DNA of 64,000 nt from contig SVOV01000003.1 in NCBI GenBank assembly GCA_015066205.1, forward strand, positions 48,461 through 112,460, in the 5' to 3' direction. The DNA comes from Oscillospiraceae bacterium. Its GTDB lineage: Bacteria > Bacillota > Clostridia > Oscillospirales > Acutalibacteraceae. The notes below the pieces were generated by a model. It ran no database searches. It had not been told where the DNA came from and saw only the letters and a program-made list of their open reading frames with translations. This document shows, in pieces, positions 30,506 through 39,767 of the stretch. How positions within the stretch are numbered: the stretch's first letter is position 1; each line of letters starts with the position of its first letter. Both the position numbers and the translations under genes were made by a program.

Positions 30506-30967
30506 TCAACCTTTTTTATTTCTCAGCTTTCTGAAAAACTCCGATAAAACAGCGGCACATTCTTCTTCTAAAATACCGCCCGTGACCTCGGGAATATGAT
30601 TATAGGGCAAATCAAAAAGCCGCACAAGACTTCTTACACTGCCCGCTTTTTTATCGTAAGCACCGAAATAAACCTTTTCTATACGGGAGTTGATTATCGC
30701 CCCCGCACACATAGGACAGGGTTCAAGAGTGACATACATTTCGCATCCGGGAAGACGCCATCCGCCGAGTTTTTCACAGGCATTGTTTATCGCCTCAATT
30801 TCAGCGTGGCACAGGGCATTTTTGCATATTTCTCTGCGGTTTATACCCGTAGCTATGATCTCACCGTTTCTCACGATAACAGCACCTACGGGCACCTCGC
30901 CCATATCAGAGGCTGTTTTTGCAAGGCGCAGAGCCTCTCTCATAAAATCCTCGTTATATGAGCTCAT
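30506..30967 (-). CDS. tadA: tRNA adenosine(34) deaminase TadA
   Basis: MREALRLAKTASDMGEVPVGAVIVRNGEIIATG...HAEIEAINNACEKLGGWRLPGCEMYVTLEPCPMCAGAI. Confidence 0.95.
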   Translation of the reverse strand: MSSYNEDFMREALRLAKTASDMGEVPVGAVIVRNGEIIATGINRREICKNALCHAEIEAINNACEKLGGWRLPGCEMYVTLEPCPMCAGAIINSRIEKVYFGAYDKKAGSVRSLVRLFDLPYNHIPEVTGGILEEECAAVLSEFFRKLRNKKG

Positions 30968-31817
30968 CTGCTTTTTTCAGGCTGTTAAGACCGCATTTAA
31001 CACCGGTCTCAGCATTCTCCATACCTTCAAATTCAACGGTGACATAGCCGTTATAGCCTGCATTTTTGAGGATTCTCAGGCACTGAACAACAGGAACAAC
31101 ACCGTGGCCGATAATAGCGCCTCTGAGGAAATTTCCGCCCCTTGTCATAAAGAAGCCGTCGGGAGCAACAAATTCATTTCCTGTCTTTTTATGAAAATCC
31201 TTTGCGTGCACATGAACAGCATAGGGAGCTACATTTCCCACTGCAACAGCCGGGTCTTCATCTGCACAAAGGAAATTTCCGATATCAACAAGAGCACCGA
31301 AATTTTCGTCATTCACTCCGTTTATTATTGCTTCAACTCGGGATGAATCCTGTGCGAAAAATCCGTGGTTTTCAATACAGGTCTTAATGCCCTTTGTTTT
31401 TGCATATTCGGTAACTGCCTTGTATCCCTTTATAATTGTCGGGAGTGCATTATTGAAGCCGAGTCCCTTTTTCTTATCCTCTTTAGAATATCCGCCCGTG
31501 GCATCGTGGCGCATTACCTTACAGCCGAGAGCCTCGCAGACATCAATTTCACCCTTGAGTCTTTCGATCTCCTTTTCGGTATCATATATAAGGTTTGCTC
31601 CGATACAGTACGCGGCAATTTCAATTTCGTGCTTTTCGGCTTCAGCTTTAAGAGCTTTTGCATATTCCTTTTTATCCGTTCCCTCGGGAGCGTGAATTTC
31701 TGCGAATTCAATACCGTCAAAGCCCATTTCCTTTGCGAGAGCAATAAGTCCCTTTTCAGTATATTTTCCGCTTGATGTGAGCTGGCTGTAGCTGTAAGAG
31801 CTGACTGAAAATTTCAT
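30954..31817 (-). CDS. Sugar phosphate isomerase/epimerase (xylose isomerase-like TIM barrel)
   Basis: MKFSVSSYSYSQL...MGFDGIEFAEIHAPEG...TCIENHGFFAQDS...VTVEFEGME. Confidence 0.85.
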   Translation of the reverse strand: MKFSVSSYSYSQLTSSGKYTEKGLIALAKEMGFDGIEFAEIHAPEGTDKKEYAKALKAEAEKHEIEIAAYCIGANLIYDTEKEIERLKGEIDVCEALGCKVMRHDATGGYSKEDKKKGLGFNNALPTIIKGYKAVTEYAKTKGIKTCIENHGFFAQDSSRVEAIINGVNDENFGALVDIGNFLCADEDPAVAVGNVAPYAVHVHAKDFHKKTGNEFVAPDGFFMTRGGNFLRGAIIGHGVVPVVQCLRILKNAGYNGYVTVEFEGMENAETGVKCGLNSLKKADELI

Positions 31818-31819
31818 AT

Positions 31820-33688
31820 TCATATCTCCTTCATAGTAAAGAATAAATAATAGCTGACCTGTTCATAGAAAAGTCCCGATGATACCTTTATATAATATGT
31901 TCCTGCGGGAAGTACCTTAAAGTCCGCCTGAACTCTTTCGGCATTTGCAGGGACTCCGATATCGGTAAATCCGCCTTCCCCGCCGACCTCTGCCGAAACG
32001 GGTGAAAGATCGGAATCATACACCGAGAAGCTGAATATCTCTTTATTCCCAGCCAGCACCTCGTGATCTAAAATTACGGAAACCTCCATATCCTTTTCGG
32101 TGGTAAAGGTGTAGTAATCATAATCATAGTCAGTTTCGCAATCGGAAATAATTCCCGTTACGGGAGTATCCGCTGTCAGCACATCGGCTTTTTCAAAGGA
32201 ATTATTCGGCTCTGATTCAAAGTCATCTCCCGGGAAAAATGTCACGGTGAGATAATAATCGTCGGGATTAAGATAAAGATTATCGCTGTCTATTAAAACA
32301 TAGTAAATACCTGTATCAAGACCTATTTCGGGAGAAGATAAAATATCATCACTCCACTTTGAGATCTCACGGTAAAGAGCTGTTCCGTTTTTATCAAGAA
32401 GAGAAATATTCCAACCGTCCTTATCCTCTTCCGTCGGTAAATGTGAAAATTCCAGCATAACAGCACCGGGAGCATCCACCGCAAAGCAGAAATAATCTCT
32501 GTCTATACCGCTCAGCATCTGCGCAACAGAGCCTGTAACGGTAGAATTAAGTGTAATCTCATTTGCCGTGGCAATAGTGTCGTTCTTTTCGTTTTCATAA
32601 GTGACATTATCAGATCTTGAAAGAGTGAGCATATATGTCATATCAGTATATACCCTGTTCCTTACAAGGACATAATAATTTCCTTTTTTAAGACCAACAG
32701 CACCGCTTCTCAGCATATTATCGGTAAAAAGAGAATTTACGGAATAAAGAACTGTCCCGTTCTCGGAGAAAAGAATTATCTGCCAACAGACCGTGGTTTT
32801 ATCCTTGACCGGAGGATGCTCAAATTTAAGCTCCGCAAAGCCATCCTCATACTGACGGAACATATACCAGTCCTCATCCTGTCTGTCGGTAAAATAGGAT
32901 GCACTGCCCTTTATGGGAACAGAGCTGAAAAGGGATGTGTAACGATAGATATTATCATTACACTCGATTTCATAATCGGAGCCCTCTTCGGTAAATACAT
33001 CAATTCTGTAATTATCCCCCGTAAATGCAGACCCCTTTGTTACGACAAGTCTGTAATTTCCGGGAATCAGTCCCAATTTTACGGACTGATCCTTTGTAAC
33101 GGAGGGCTTTGTAAGAAGAGTATTTATAAGCCTGTAGCCTGTTTCTCCGTCAATTCCGTTGAGATAGTATTCAACATAAAGAGAAACATTCCAACCCGCC
33201 GTGCCGATAATTTCCTTATGGCTTACGGTATAATAGAAGCATGTCCTGCTGTCAAGGGAGAAGGTATATACATTGGCTTCATCCGAGGATGAGAGGAAGC
33301 CCGTATTTTCGGAAAAGAAATACAATGGAAAAATATTTTCCTTTAAGGCCTTTGAGCCGTGCAGCACAGGCTCTTTTTTTTCTGAAAGAATAAGCATATC
33401 TGAAGCTTCTTCCTCTGCTTTTACGCTTTCTTCTTCTGTTTTTTCCGTTGATTCTTCTTCCGTCAAGTCTTCATCCGAGGAAAAGTCTTCCTCCTTAAAT
33501 AAGCCGTCTGTAATATCCCCCTGTGTTCCTGCCGCTTCGGAATATTCTGTATCCGTGCTTTCAGACTCGCTGACAGCTTCCGTAAAAAGAGAAACGGGCA
33601 TAAAAGCATCACCGAAAGGCATTAAGGCAGCAGTAAGAAGCAAGGCCACCGTAAGATAAAAGCCGATAATCCCTCTGAGCTTATACAT
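31820..33688 (-). CDS. Secreted protein with several pre-peptidase C-terminal (PPC)-like domains
   Basis: Signal peptide; repeats such as YENEKNDTIATANEITLNSTVTGSVAQMLSGIDRDYFCFAVDAPG and FESEPNNSFEKADVLTADTPVTGIISDCETDYDYDYYTF. Confidence 0.72.
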   Translation of the reverse strand: MYKLRGIIGFYLTVALLLTAALMPFGDAFMPVSLFTEAVSESESTDTEYSEAAGTQGDITDGLFKEEDFSSDEDLTEEESTEKTEEESVKAEEEASDMLILSEKKEPVLHGSKALKENIFPLYFFSENTGFLSSSDEANVYTFSLDSRTCFYYTVSHKEIIGTAGWNVSLYVEYYLNGIDGETGYRLINTLLTKPSVTKDQSVKLGLIPGNYRLVVTKGSAFTGDNYRIDVFTEEGSDYEIECNDNIYRYTSLFSSVPIKGSASYFTDRQDEDWYMFRQYEDGFAELKFEHPPVKDKTTVCWQIILFSENGTVLYSVNSLFTDNMLRSGAVGLKKGNYYVLVRNRVYTDMTYMLTLSRSDNVTYENEKNDTIATANEITLNSTVTGSVAQMLSGIDRDYFCFAVDAPGAVMLEFSHLPTEEDKDGWNISLLDKNGTALYREISKWSDDILSSPEIGLDTGIYYVLIDSDNLYLNPDDYYLTVTFFPGDDFESEPNNSFEKADVLTADTPVTGIISDCETDYDYDYYTFTTEKDMEVSVILDHEVLAGNKEIFSFSVYDSDLSPVSAEVGGEGGFTDIGVPANAERVQADFKVLPAGTYYIKVSSGLFYEQVSYYLFFTMKEI

Positions 33689-33828
33689 CCGAATTTCTCC
33701 TTTCAGCATTTTTATTTATTTTATCATATATAAAAAAACTAATCAAGGACAATAACATCAAAAACTTATATAAAACATTGACAATAAACCATAAATTTGC
33801 TAAAATTAGCAATATCGAATAAATATAT

Positions 33829-33903
33829 GCCTCCATAGTTAAATGGATATAATAAACCCCTCCTAAGGGTTAGTTGTGAGTTCGATTCTCGCTGGGGGTG
33901 CCA
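33829..33903 (+). tRNA. tRNA-Arg (CCU anticodon), CCA encoded
   Basis: gcctcca-ta-gtta-aatggata-taat-a-aaccc-ctcctaa-gggtt-agtt-gtgag-ttcgatt-ctcgc-tgggggt-gcca; all four stems can form (with G-U pairs). Confidence 0.9.
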
Positions 33904-34032
33904 GAAGCGGCGAGACAAGATCGCCTAAGATAAGAGGTAATAGATAATATTGAATAGATAAAAGATGTTTTTCGGCTTATCGCCGCTTCAACTATTCGTT
34001 ATTCTCTATTATCTTTTATCTATTATCTGAAC
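33904..34032. repeat. Palindromic element: 10-bp perfect IR plus heptamer (7-bp period) arrays on both sides
   Basis: gaagcggcga (33904-33913) / tcgccgcttc (33980-33989); heptads agataag-aggtaat-agataat-attgaat-agataaa at 33928-33962 and attctct-attatct-tttatct-attatct at 34001-34028. Confidence 0.85.
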
Positions 34033-34045
34033 AGGAGTTTTGAAA

Positions 34046-34402
34046 ATGGCGCAAAACAGCATTTTATTAGATAAATCCTTGTTGTTTGCCGCAAGAATAG
34101 TCAATCTCAATAAATATCTTACAAAAGAGAAAAAGGAAACAGTTATTTCAAAACAGATTATCCGCAGTGCAACATCGATAGGTGCAAACGCCAACGAAGC
34201 GATTTACGGTCAGAGCAAGTCTGATTTTATAGCGAAGATTCAGATATCTCTTAAAGAAACTGCCGAAACAGAATATTGGTTAAGACTTTTAATCTTATCG
34301 GATTATATAACCGATAAGGAAGGCAATTCTTTGCTGGATGATTGCCTTGAAATTAAAAGAATACTTATTTCTACACTAAAAACTGCAAAAGAACAAAAAT
34401 AA
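34046..34402 (+). CDS. Four-helix-bundle protein (S23/IVP, Avd-fold family)
   Basis: LLFAARIVNLNKYLTKEKKETVISKQIIRSATSIGANANEAIYGQSKSDFIAKIQISLKETAETEYWLRLL, typical of this family. Confidence 0.93.
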   Translation: MAQNSILLDKSLLFAARIVNLNKYLTKEKKETVISKQIIRSATSIGANANEAIYGQSKSDFIAKIQISLKETAETEYWLRLLILSDYITDKEGNSLLDDCLEIKRILISTLKTAKEQK

Positions 34403-34404
34403 AA

Positions 34405-34446
34405 AGAGCCGAAAAGCCTTGATTTTACTAGGTTTTTCGGCTTTTT
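34405..34446 (+). terminator. Rho-independent terminator
   Basis: agccgaaaagcctt...aggtttttcggct-ttttg. Confidence 0.85.
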
Positions 34447-34778
34447 GTCATTTTAGGGTTTCTCGTAAAAATGTCAAAAATCCATTAGCAAGAGTTTTTT
34501 GCTAATGGAATTAACTAAAATTTCGTTAAAATAACATCCACCTTCAAGGCGGACGATTTGCAAATGAAAATTAGCTCGAAAATTGGCTTTTTGCTAATTT
34601 CCTGCTAATGGGATTTTTCACAAAATCTTGCTAATTGAAAAGGCGGTTGTTGTATCCGTATATTTGACGGCAAAAGACAACTTGTAGCTACTTGTTTTTG
34701 AGATTTTATGTATGATATAATCTAATAGCAAATAAAATAGAATTGTTTTTGAAATAGCAAAGTGAAAGTGGTGATTAA

Positions 34779-35345
34779 ATGGATATCAATTTTTTAGAAA
34801 GCCCTCAATATTACAGAGATAAATTTACTGAAAAATTCTTAATGAGCTGGGACGAATTTCAAGTTGTGCTTAGAGAGTTTATCATTAATATGGAGAAAAA
34901 CAACAAAACTATTTTTGATATCAATATGTTTAATGATTCACATATGTGGGATAAAATGCACCCGGATTATCCAAGAGTGTCTTTTGCTGAAGCTTTAGAT
35001 TGCCTAAGAGGAATCAAAAGTAATGTTTTCTTTATGGGAGAGGACGAAAAGGCTCATCGTAATAGTTTCCTGAAATATAACGGAAATGAGTATAAGAACT
35101 TTGTTGCAAAAGCTGATGCAAACGAGCTTGCTGAACTGATTGAAAACGAGTGGTTCGAATCATATCGTTTAGCGGAGCAAAACATGTATAATCCGGAAGA
35201 AATTTTACCTGCTGATTTATATGTGTTTGATTCAACAATGAGTTGGTTTATTGTGTTTACTCACGAAACCACAGATTGGGAATCTGAAATCGAAGAACCT
35301 ATGAAAGCTGCTGCAAGCAGATATTGTATCATTAGTAATATATAG
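34779..35345 (+). CDS. Hypothetical protein, 188 aa
   Basis: GTGGTGATTAA before ATG, long ORF; no family recognised. Confidence 0.7.
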   Translation: MDINFLESPQYYRDKFTEKFLMSWDEFQVVLREFIINMEKNNKTIFDINMFNDSHMWDKMHPDYPRVSFAEALDCLRGIKSNVFFMGEDEKAHRNSFLKYNGNEYKNFVAKADANELAELIENEWFESYRLAEQNMYNPEEILPADLYVFDSTMSWFIVFTHETTDWESEIEEPMKAAASRYCIISNI

Positions 35346-35561
35346 ATGTTATAAAACCGGTTTGTATGGGACAGTATGTTACTGCAATAACATGCTGTCG
35401 TTTTCCTTTTTTCAGCCCTTTGCTAATTGTTTGCTAAAATGAACAGTTAAAATCAAATGATATTTTATAGTTTTTCTTGGTAAAAGAATAACAGCATAAT
35501 AAATGAAGAAGCAAGAAACAGTGGGATTTTTAGGGCTTTTATGAGCTTAAAATGCCACCCA

Positions 35562-35613
35562 CCCCCAAACTCCTAAGACTTAGATATCGGTTCGATTCCG
35601 GTAGAGGGTGCCA
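35562..35613 (+). pseudogene. Truncated tRNA-Arg-like 3' half (anticodon-loop-like ctcctaa, T arm, acceptor 3' strand, CCA)
   Basis: aaactcctaagacttagat-atcgg-ttcgatt-ccggt-agagggt-gcca; T stem pairs; no matching 5' acceptor or D arm upstream. Confidence 0.7.
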
Positions 35614-35617
35614 ATTA

Positions 35618-35663
35618 AAATATCGCATAATCCTTGTATTTCAAGGGTTATGCGATATTTTTT
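35618..35663 (+). terminator. Terminator directly after tRNA-like remnant
   Basis: aaatatcgcataatccttg-tattt-caagggttatgcgatattttttt. Confidence 0.85.
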
Positions 35664-35980
35664 TACTATTAACAATTAAAAGGTCGGGTGCGAGATTCAC
35701 GTGTTAACGATAACATCAAAATCATCATTCAAATCATAATAAAGTGTTTTATTTGCAAACAAATGTCAGCAAATAAAACTAAAAAATCAAGGCTTTTTTT
35801 CACAAAAATAGACATGATAAAAAGCGTATTCTTAATTATCTTACAAAATAATTATAAAATCAACAAATTGAGACAAATGCATACATGAAAACTTATAACA
35901 AAGAAACTTAAGAAATAACAAAACAAATTAGCTATAACATTAACAATTTCAGAGACAACAAATAAAACTATATAGAACAT

Positions 35981-36037
35981 AAAAAAAGCAATATCACAAA
36001 CATCTCAATTTGTTGTTTGTAATATTGCTCTTTTTTT
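35981..36037. terminator. Terminator (downstream of XRE gene on - strand)
   Basis: aaaaagcaatatcacaaac...gtttgtaatattgctcttttttt. Confidence 0.75.
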
Positions 36038-36042
36038 ACATA

Positions 36043-36354
36043 TTACTTGTCAGGAAAGGCATCAATAATTTTTGAGATTTTTTTCTTATCTTCTTCGGAT
36101 TTTTTATTAAGCTTTTCAGCAATTTCGCTTTCTATTGAGTATATGCTACCGTCTATAAGATATGAGGGATTGACATTAAGTGCAGAACATATATCAAGAA
36201 ATGTAAAGAAGCTGGGGACAGCTTTTCCGTTTTCTATATTAGATAAATGATTATTAGAAATATTAATTTTCGCTGCAAGTTCTTTTTGTTTGATACCAAG
36301 GTCAGTTCTGCGGCGCCTTACTCGCTTGCCGAATTGTTTTAAACTACACACCAT
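36043..36354 (-). CDS. XRE-family helix-turn-helix regulator
   Basis: FGKRVRRRRTDLGIKQKELAAKINISNNHLSNIENGKAVPSFFTFLDICSALNVNPSYLI. Confidence 0.93.
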   Translation of the reverse strand: MVCSLKQFGKRVRRRRTDLGIKQKELAAKINISNNHLSNIENGKAVPSFFTFLDICSALNVNPSYLIDGSIYSIESEIAEKLNKKSEEDKKKISKIIDAFPDK

Positions 36355-36517
36355 ATACTTACATTCCTTTCCTCTTTATTTTACCAATATGCAACGATAA
36401 AGCGAACAAAGTAACAGCGAAATAGTTTTATTATAGTTTATTTTATTAATATGTTACAGATATTATTAATTATACAATTAAGTTTCTCACTTAATAGCAA
36501 ATATTTCAACAAAAAAA

Positions 36518-36545
36518 GACCGGTTATTTAATAACCGGTCAAAAA
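36518..36545. terminator. Terminator of the sensor-kinase operon
   Basis: gaccggttatttaataaccggtc perfect palindrome flanked by A and T runs. Confidence 0.85.
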
Positions 36546-36549
36546 ATTG

Positions 36550-37839
36550 TTATGGCCTCGGAATGGCTATACTTGTTTCAAAAATCTTTGTTTCCTCGCA
36601 ATAATTCCAATCATAAATTGCATCATATTTTTTTAATTCCTTCTTAACTATACTCATTCCTAACCCATGAAGAAGCTTATCTTTTTTGGATGTAATCAAT
36701 TCTTTATTAATATGTTTCGGAGGAGTGTTGCAAGAATTCTTTATTATGATTCCGTCAAAGTTGCTGTTTTTTGAAAATATTTTTAATTCTATAAAACCGT
36801 TTTCAGTCATATCTGCAGCTTCAACCGCATTATCTAATAAATTGTTTAATAAAGTCGACAAGTCAACATCATCAACATAGTGTAAACTTGCAAGTTTTAC
36901 TTCAGGAGTAAATCTTATATTCTTCTTTTCACAAATTGCAGAATACTTGCTGATAATCAGATTTAACATTTTGTTACTGCTGATTCTTACATAAGATATT
37001 TTTTCAACATCATTTATTATAACATCAAGATACTTGTGAATTTCTTCAACATTATCAAGATATCTGATTTGCTGTAAATGGTTTTTTGTATCATGAGAAA
37101 ACTGTCTTATTGCCGTTTGTGACTGTTCAATAGCCTCAAAATATTTTTCGTCAATCTCCTGCTGGAATTTTGCGGTTTTAAGTTCATATAATTCCATTCT
37201 GTTTTTAACGGCATTTTCGTACACTAAAAATATAACTAAATCAGCAAAGAGTAAAAATATAAAAATTCCGGATATGCAAATTCTAAGCGCATCTGACATT
37301 TCAACATTATCCGCAACAAAGAAAATCAAAATACATACGGGTATGCTAATCAAAGGAAACAAAAACAACATCCAATAAAAGCTGTCTTTTTGTTTTCTGT
37401 CATTTTGGGTAACACACAGTTTCTTTATAATTAGCATTGAGGAAAAGTAAATGATTTTACTTGTTACTATGACAAAAATGTATGCATTGATATCTTTGTT
37501 CATTGCATTGAAATCATCAAATATAACAGAACAAAGATTTAGTATAACAATTTCAGAAAGCAGCATTATACTAATAAATAAAGTTGAATGAAAAAGTGCT
37601 TTTCTGAGATGAGCACCAAAAACATACCATAGCGTGAAAAAATACATAATTAACAAGGATGAGATATTAAAAACGGAATTTCCCGTTTGGTAAGTAAAGA
37701 ACAGAATAATATTTACTAAAATAACCGAAATAATTTTAAATATAGTTTTCTTCTTTCCCGGAAACAAATCGTTTGCGTAATTATAGAGAAGCAAGGCTTC
37801 AAAAATATACATAAATATATCGCATATTATTTTTGCCAT
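36550..37839 (-). CDS. AgrC-like sensor histidine kinase (GHKL)
   Basis: Six or so TM segments; FSHDTKNHLQQIRYL H-box; LSTLLNNLLDNAVEAA N-box; HGLGMSIVKKELKKY G-box. Confidence 0.9.
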   Translation of the reverse strand: MAKIICDIFMYIFEALLLYNYANDLFPGKKKTIFKIISVILVNIILFFTYQTGNSVFNISSLLIMYFFTLWYVFGAHLRKALFHSTLFISIMLLSEIVILNLCSVIFDDFNAMNKDINAYIFVIVTSKIIYFSSMLIIKKLCVTQNDRKQKDSFYWMLFLFPLISIPVCILIFFVADNVEMSDALRICISGIFIFLLFADLVIFLVYENAVKNRMELYELKTAKFQQEIDEKYFEAIEQSQTAIRQFSHDTKNHLQQIRYLDNVEEIHKYLDVIINDVEKISYVRISSNKMLNLIISKYSAICEKKNIRFTPEVKLASLHYVDDVDLSTLLNNLLDNAVEAADMTENGFIELKIFSKNSNFDGIIIKNSCNTPPKHINKELITSKKDKLLHGLGMSIVKKELKKYDAIYDWNYCEETKIFETSIAIPRP

Positions 37840-38547
37840 TTATTCACCCTCCCCGATAAAAGCTATAAATCTACGCTTAAATTCCGGTTGTTTTCTGTTT
37901 GATATTTGTATGTTAATTTCTTTTCCTTTCATATCCAATGTAATTTCTTCCCGTCTGAATTTTGAGATATAATTCATGTTTACAATAAAACTGTTATGCG
38001 GTATTGCAAAATCAGAAGAGGCGAGTAAGACTTTAATTCTTTTCAAAGGTTCTCTTACATAATACTTATCACTTGTCGTATAAACTGTGACATATTTAAG
38101 CTTTGCTTCAACATAAATTATGTCACGATTCTTTACTCTTATAATCCCATTGTCTTTTGTGGAAAAGGTGATTAAGCTTTCGTTAATTTCCTGTAAAGCT
38201 TTCTCTAATGCCGAATAAACCTTGTTTTGTGCAACGGGCTTTTTCAGAAAACGTATAACTTGTAAATCCATTGCATCATCAAGATAATCTGTGTATGAAG
38301 TTACTACAATAATAACTGAATTTGAATTTCGGTATTTTAATTGCTTTGCTACTTCTATGCCTGTAATATCTCCTAATTCTATATCAAGAAAAATTATGTC
38401 AAAGGTTTGTTCGGCTTTTAGAATACTTTCACCGTCAATAAATTCTGAAATCTCTGCATTTATTTCTTTAATGCGAAAAAACTCTTCGATATAAGGCTTT
38501 AATACTTCTATGTGTGCAATCTGATCATCGCAAATAGCAATTTTCAT
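37840..38547 (-). CDS. AgrA-like response regulator (REC + LytTR)
   Basis: MKIAICDDQIAHIEVLKPYIEEFF...FDIIFLDIELGDITGIEVAKQL; LytTR domain IIYVEAKLKYVTVYTTSDKYYVREPLKRIKVLL...RFIVNMNYI-like. Confidence 0.93.
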   Translation of the reverse strand: MKIAICDDQIAHIEVLKPYIEEFFRIKEINAEISEFIDGESILKAEQTFDIIFLDIELGDITGIEVAKQLKYRNSNSVIIVVTSYTDYLDDAMDLQVIRFLKKPVAQNKVYSALEKALQEINESLITFSTKDNGIIRVKNRDIIYVEAKLKYVTVYTTSDKYYVREPLKRIKVLLASSDFAIPHNSFIVNMNYISKFRREEITLDMKGKEINIQISNRKQPEFKRRFIAFIGEGE

Positions 38548-38838
38548 ATTTTTTCTCCTTAATATATTTATGTTCCTATTATACAAGAATACTTTTCTTT
38601 TTTCAAATTTTACCAATACCTAAAAATTGCAATAATTTCCCAAAAATATAAAACTATCTATTTTCTTGGGTTAAAATAAAAATGCTTATTGAAAATTTTT
38701 GCTTTTATTCAAAACTTTTTCTATGTAGGATTATTTTTCTTTAATTATTACATAAATTTAGCATATTGTCAAATTTTGTTGAATAAATACGCTTTTTTTA
38801 TTAATTTAAAGTCAAAAAAAGAAAGGAGAAGAAGCAAA

Positions 38839-38985
38839 ATGTCAAAGAAATCAACTAAGGTTCTCAATAAGCTTGCAGAAAAAGTTCTCAAGACCAATAT
38901 CGCAGGTACTACAAGTGGTTTTGCATATCAGCCTGCTGTTCCTGCAAATGCAAAGCAGTTCTTAGACAAGAAAGCTGACAAATGA
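38839..38985 (+). CDS. AgrD-like cyclic autoinducer peptide precursor (48 aa, no cysteine)
   Basis: GAAAGGAGAAG SD then MSKKSTKVLNKLAEKVLKTNIAGTTSGFAYQPAVPANAKQFLDKKADK; amphipathic N-term and QPxxP C-term; ATGA overlap with agrB. Confidence 0.82.
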   Translation: MSKKSTKVLNKLAEKVLKTNIAGTTSGFAYQPAVPANAKQFLDKKADK

Positions 38986-39605
38986 TAAGTCGGCTTGCCA
39001 ATTTTCTTGTTTCTGTCGCTGTAAAAGATACTGAAAACAGTGAAGAAGCGCAATACCGGGAAGTATACCAATATGTATTATTTATAATACTCAATTATAT
39101 TTTATTTTTTGGGTATTCATTGATACTCGGTTTGCTTCTCGGTATTCCTTTTCAAAGCATTGTCTTTTTTGTTTCATTAGCAATTCTCCGTAGATATGCC
39201 GGAGGATATCATGCCGATACAGAAACACGATGTCTGATTATTTCAACATCATATTTTACATTGGGAATACTCCTTATAAAGTTGTTGAACGATGGAAGAT
39301 TCCAAATCAATTTATATTATGTTGTTGCAGCAATTATCTGTGCACTCATAATACTTTTTCTTTGTCCCTGCGATTCTCCCGAAAAACCGATTGAAGGAAA
39401 GCTGCGCCGGGTAATAAGAATTAAAAGCACCATATTAGTTGTAGTTTTTCTTGCGTTGATTTTGGTGCTGTGGTTCTGTAATAAGCAGATTTGGGCTTTT
39501 GCGTTTGTTGTTGGTTTGTTTATTGAAACAGGACTAATCGTTACAGGAACAATCAAATTCAGAAAAGGAAAGCTGTATTCACACATTAATAACACTAAAG
39601 AATAA
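38982..39605 (+). CDS. agrB: AgrB-like accessory gene regulator / peptide-processing membrane protease
   Basis: FVSLAILRRYAGGYHADTETRCLIIST motif and TM pattern of AgrB. Confidence 0.93.
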   Translation: MISRLANFLVSVAVKDTENSEEAQYREVYQYVLFIILNYILFFGYSLILGLLLGIPFQSIVFFVSLAILRRYAGGYHADTETRCLIISTSYFTLGILLIKLLNDGRFQINLYYVVAAIICALIILFLCPCDSPEKPIEGKLRRVIRIKSTILVVVFLALILVLWFCNKQIWAFAFVVGLFIETGLIVTGTIKFRKGKLYSHINNTKE

Positions 39606-39644
39606 GTATTCGTAAGTGCTGGATTGCGGATGCTTATTTTTTTT

Positions 39645-39680
39645 GCAGTTTTTTCTTCATTTATGTCGGTTTTTTCGTCA
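39645..39680 (+). promoter_or_regulatory. Putative LytTR-type direct-repeat binding site
   Basis: gCAGTTTTTTCTTCA (39645) and tCGGTTTTTTCGTCA (39666), start-to-start 21 bp, upstream of the stand-alone LytTR gene. Confidence 0.5.
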
Positions 39681-39767
39681 CTTTTCAAAACTTATTGAAA
39701 ACAATATGCAATTTTATTAAATTACTTTATATTAGTGATTTTTGTTATTCAGGTAAGGAATACTGTT

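Noticed and set aside
34046-34402. Diversity-generating retroelement (Avd-like four-helix-bundle protein)
   Set aside because: No reverse transcriptase and no template/variable repeat pair seen in the window; the family is common outside DGRs.
33829-35613. Active prophage or ICE
   Set aside because: No integrase, structural, relaxase or replication genes in the interval.
35688-35888. 66-aa ORF in AT-rich spacer
   Set aside because: Very AT-rich, Lys/Ile-rich composition expected by chance, no SD.
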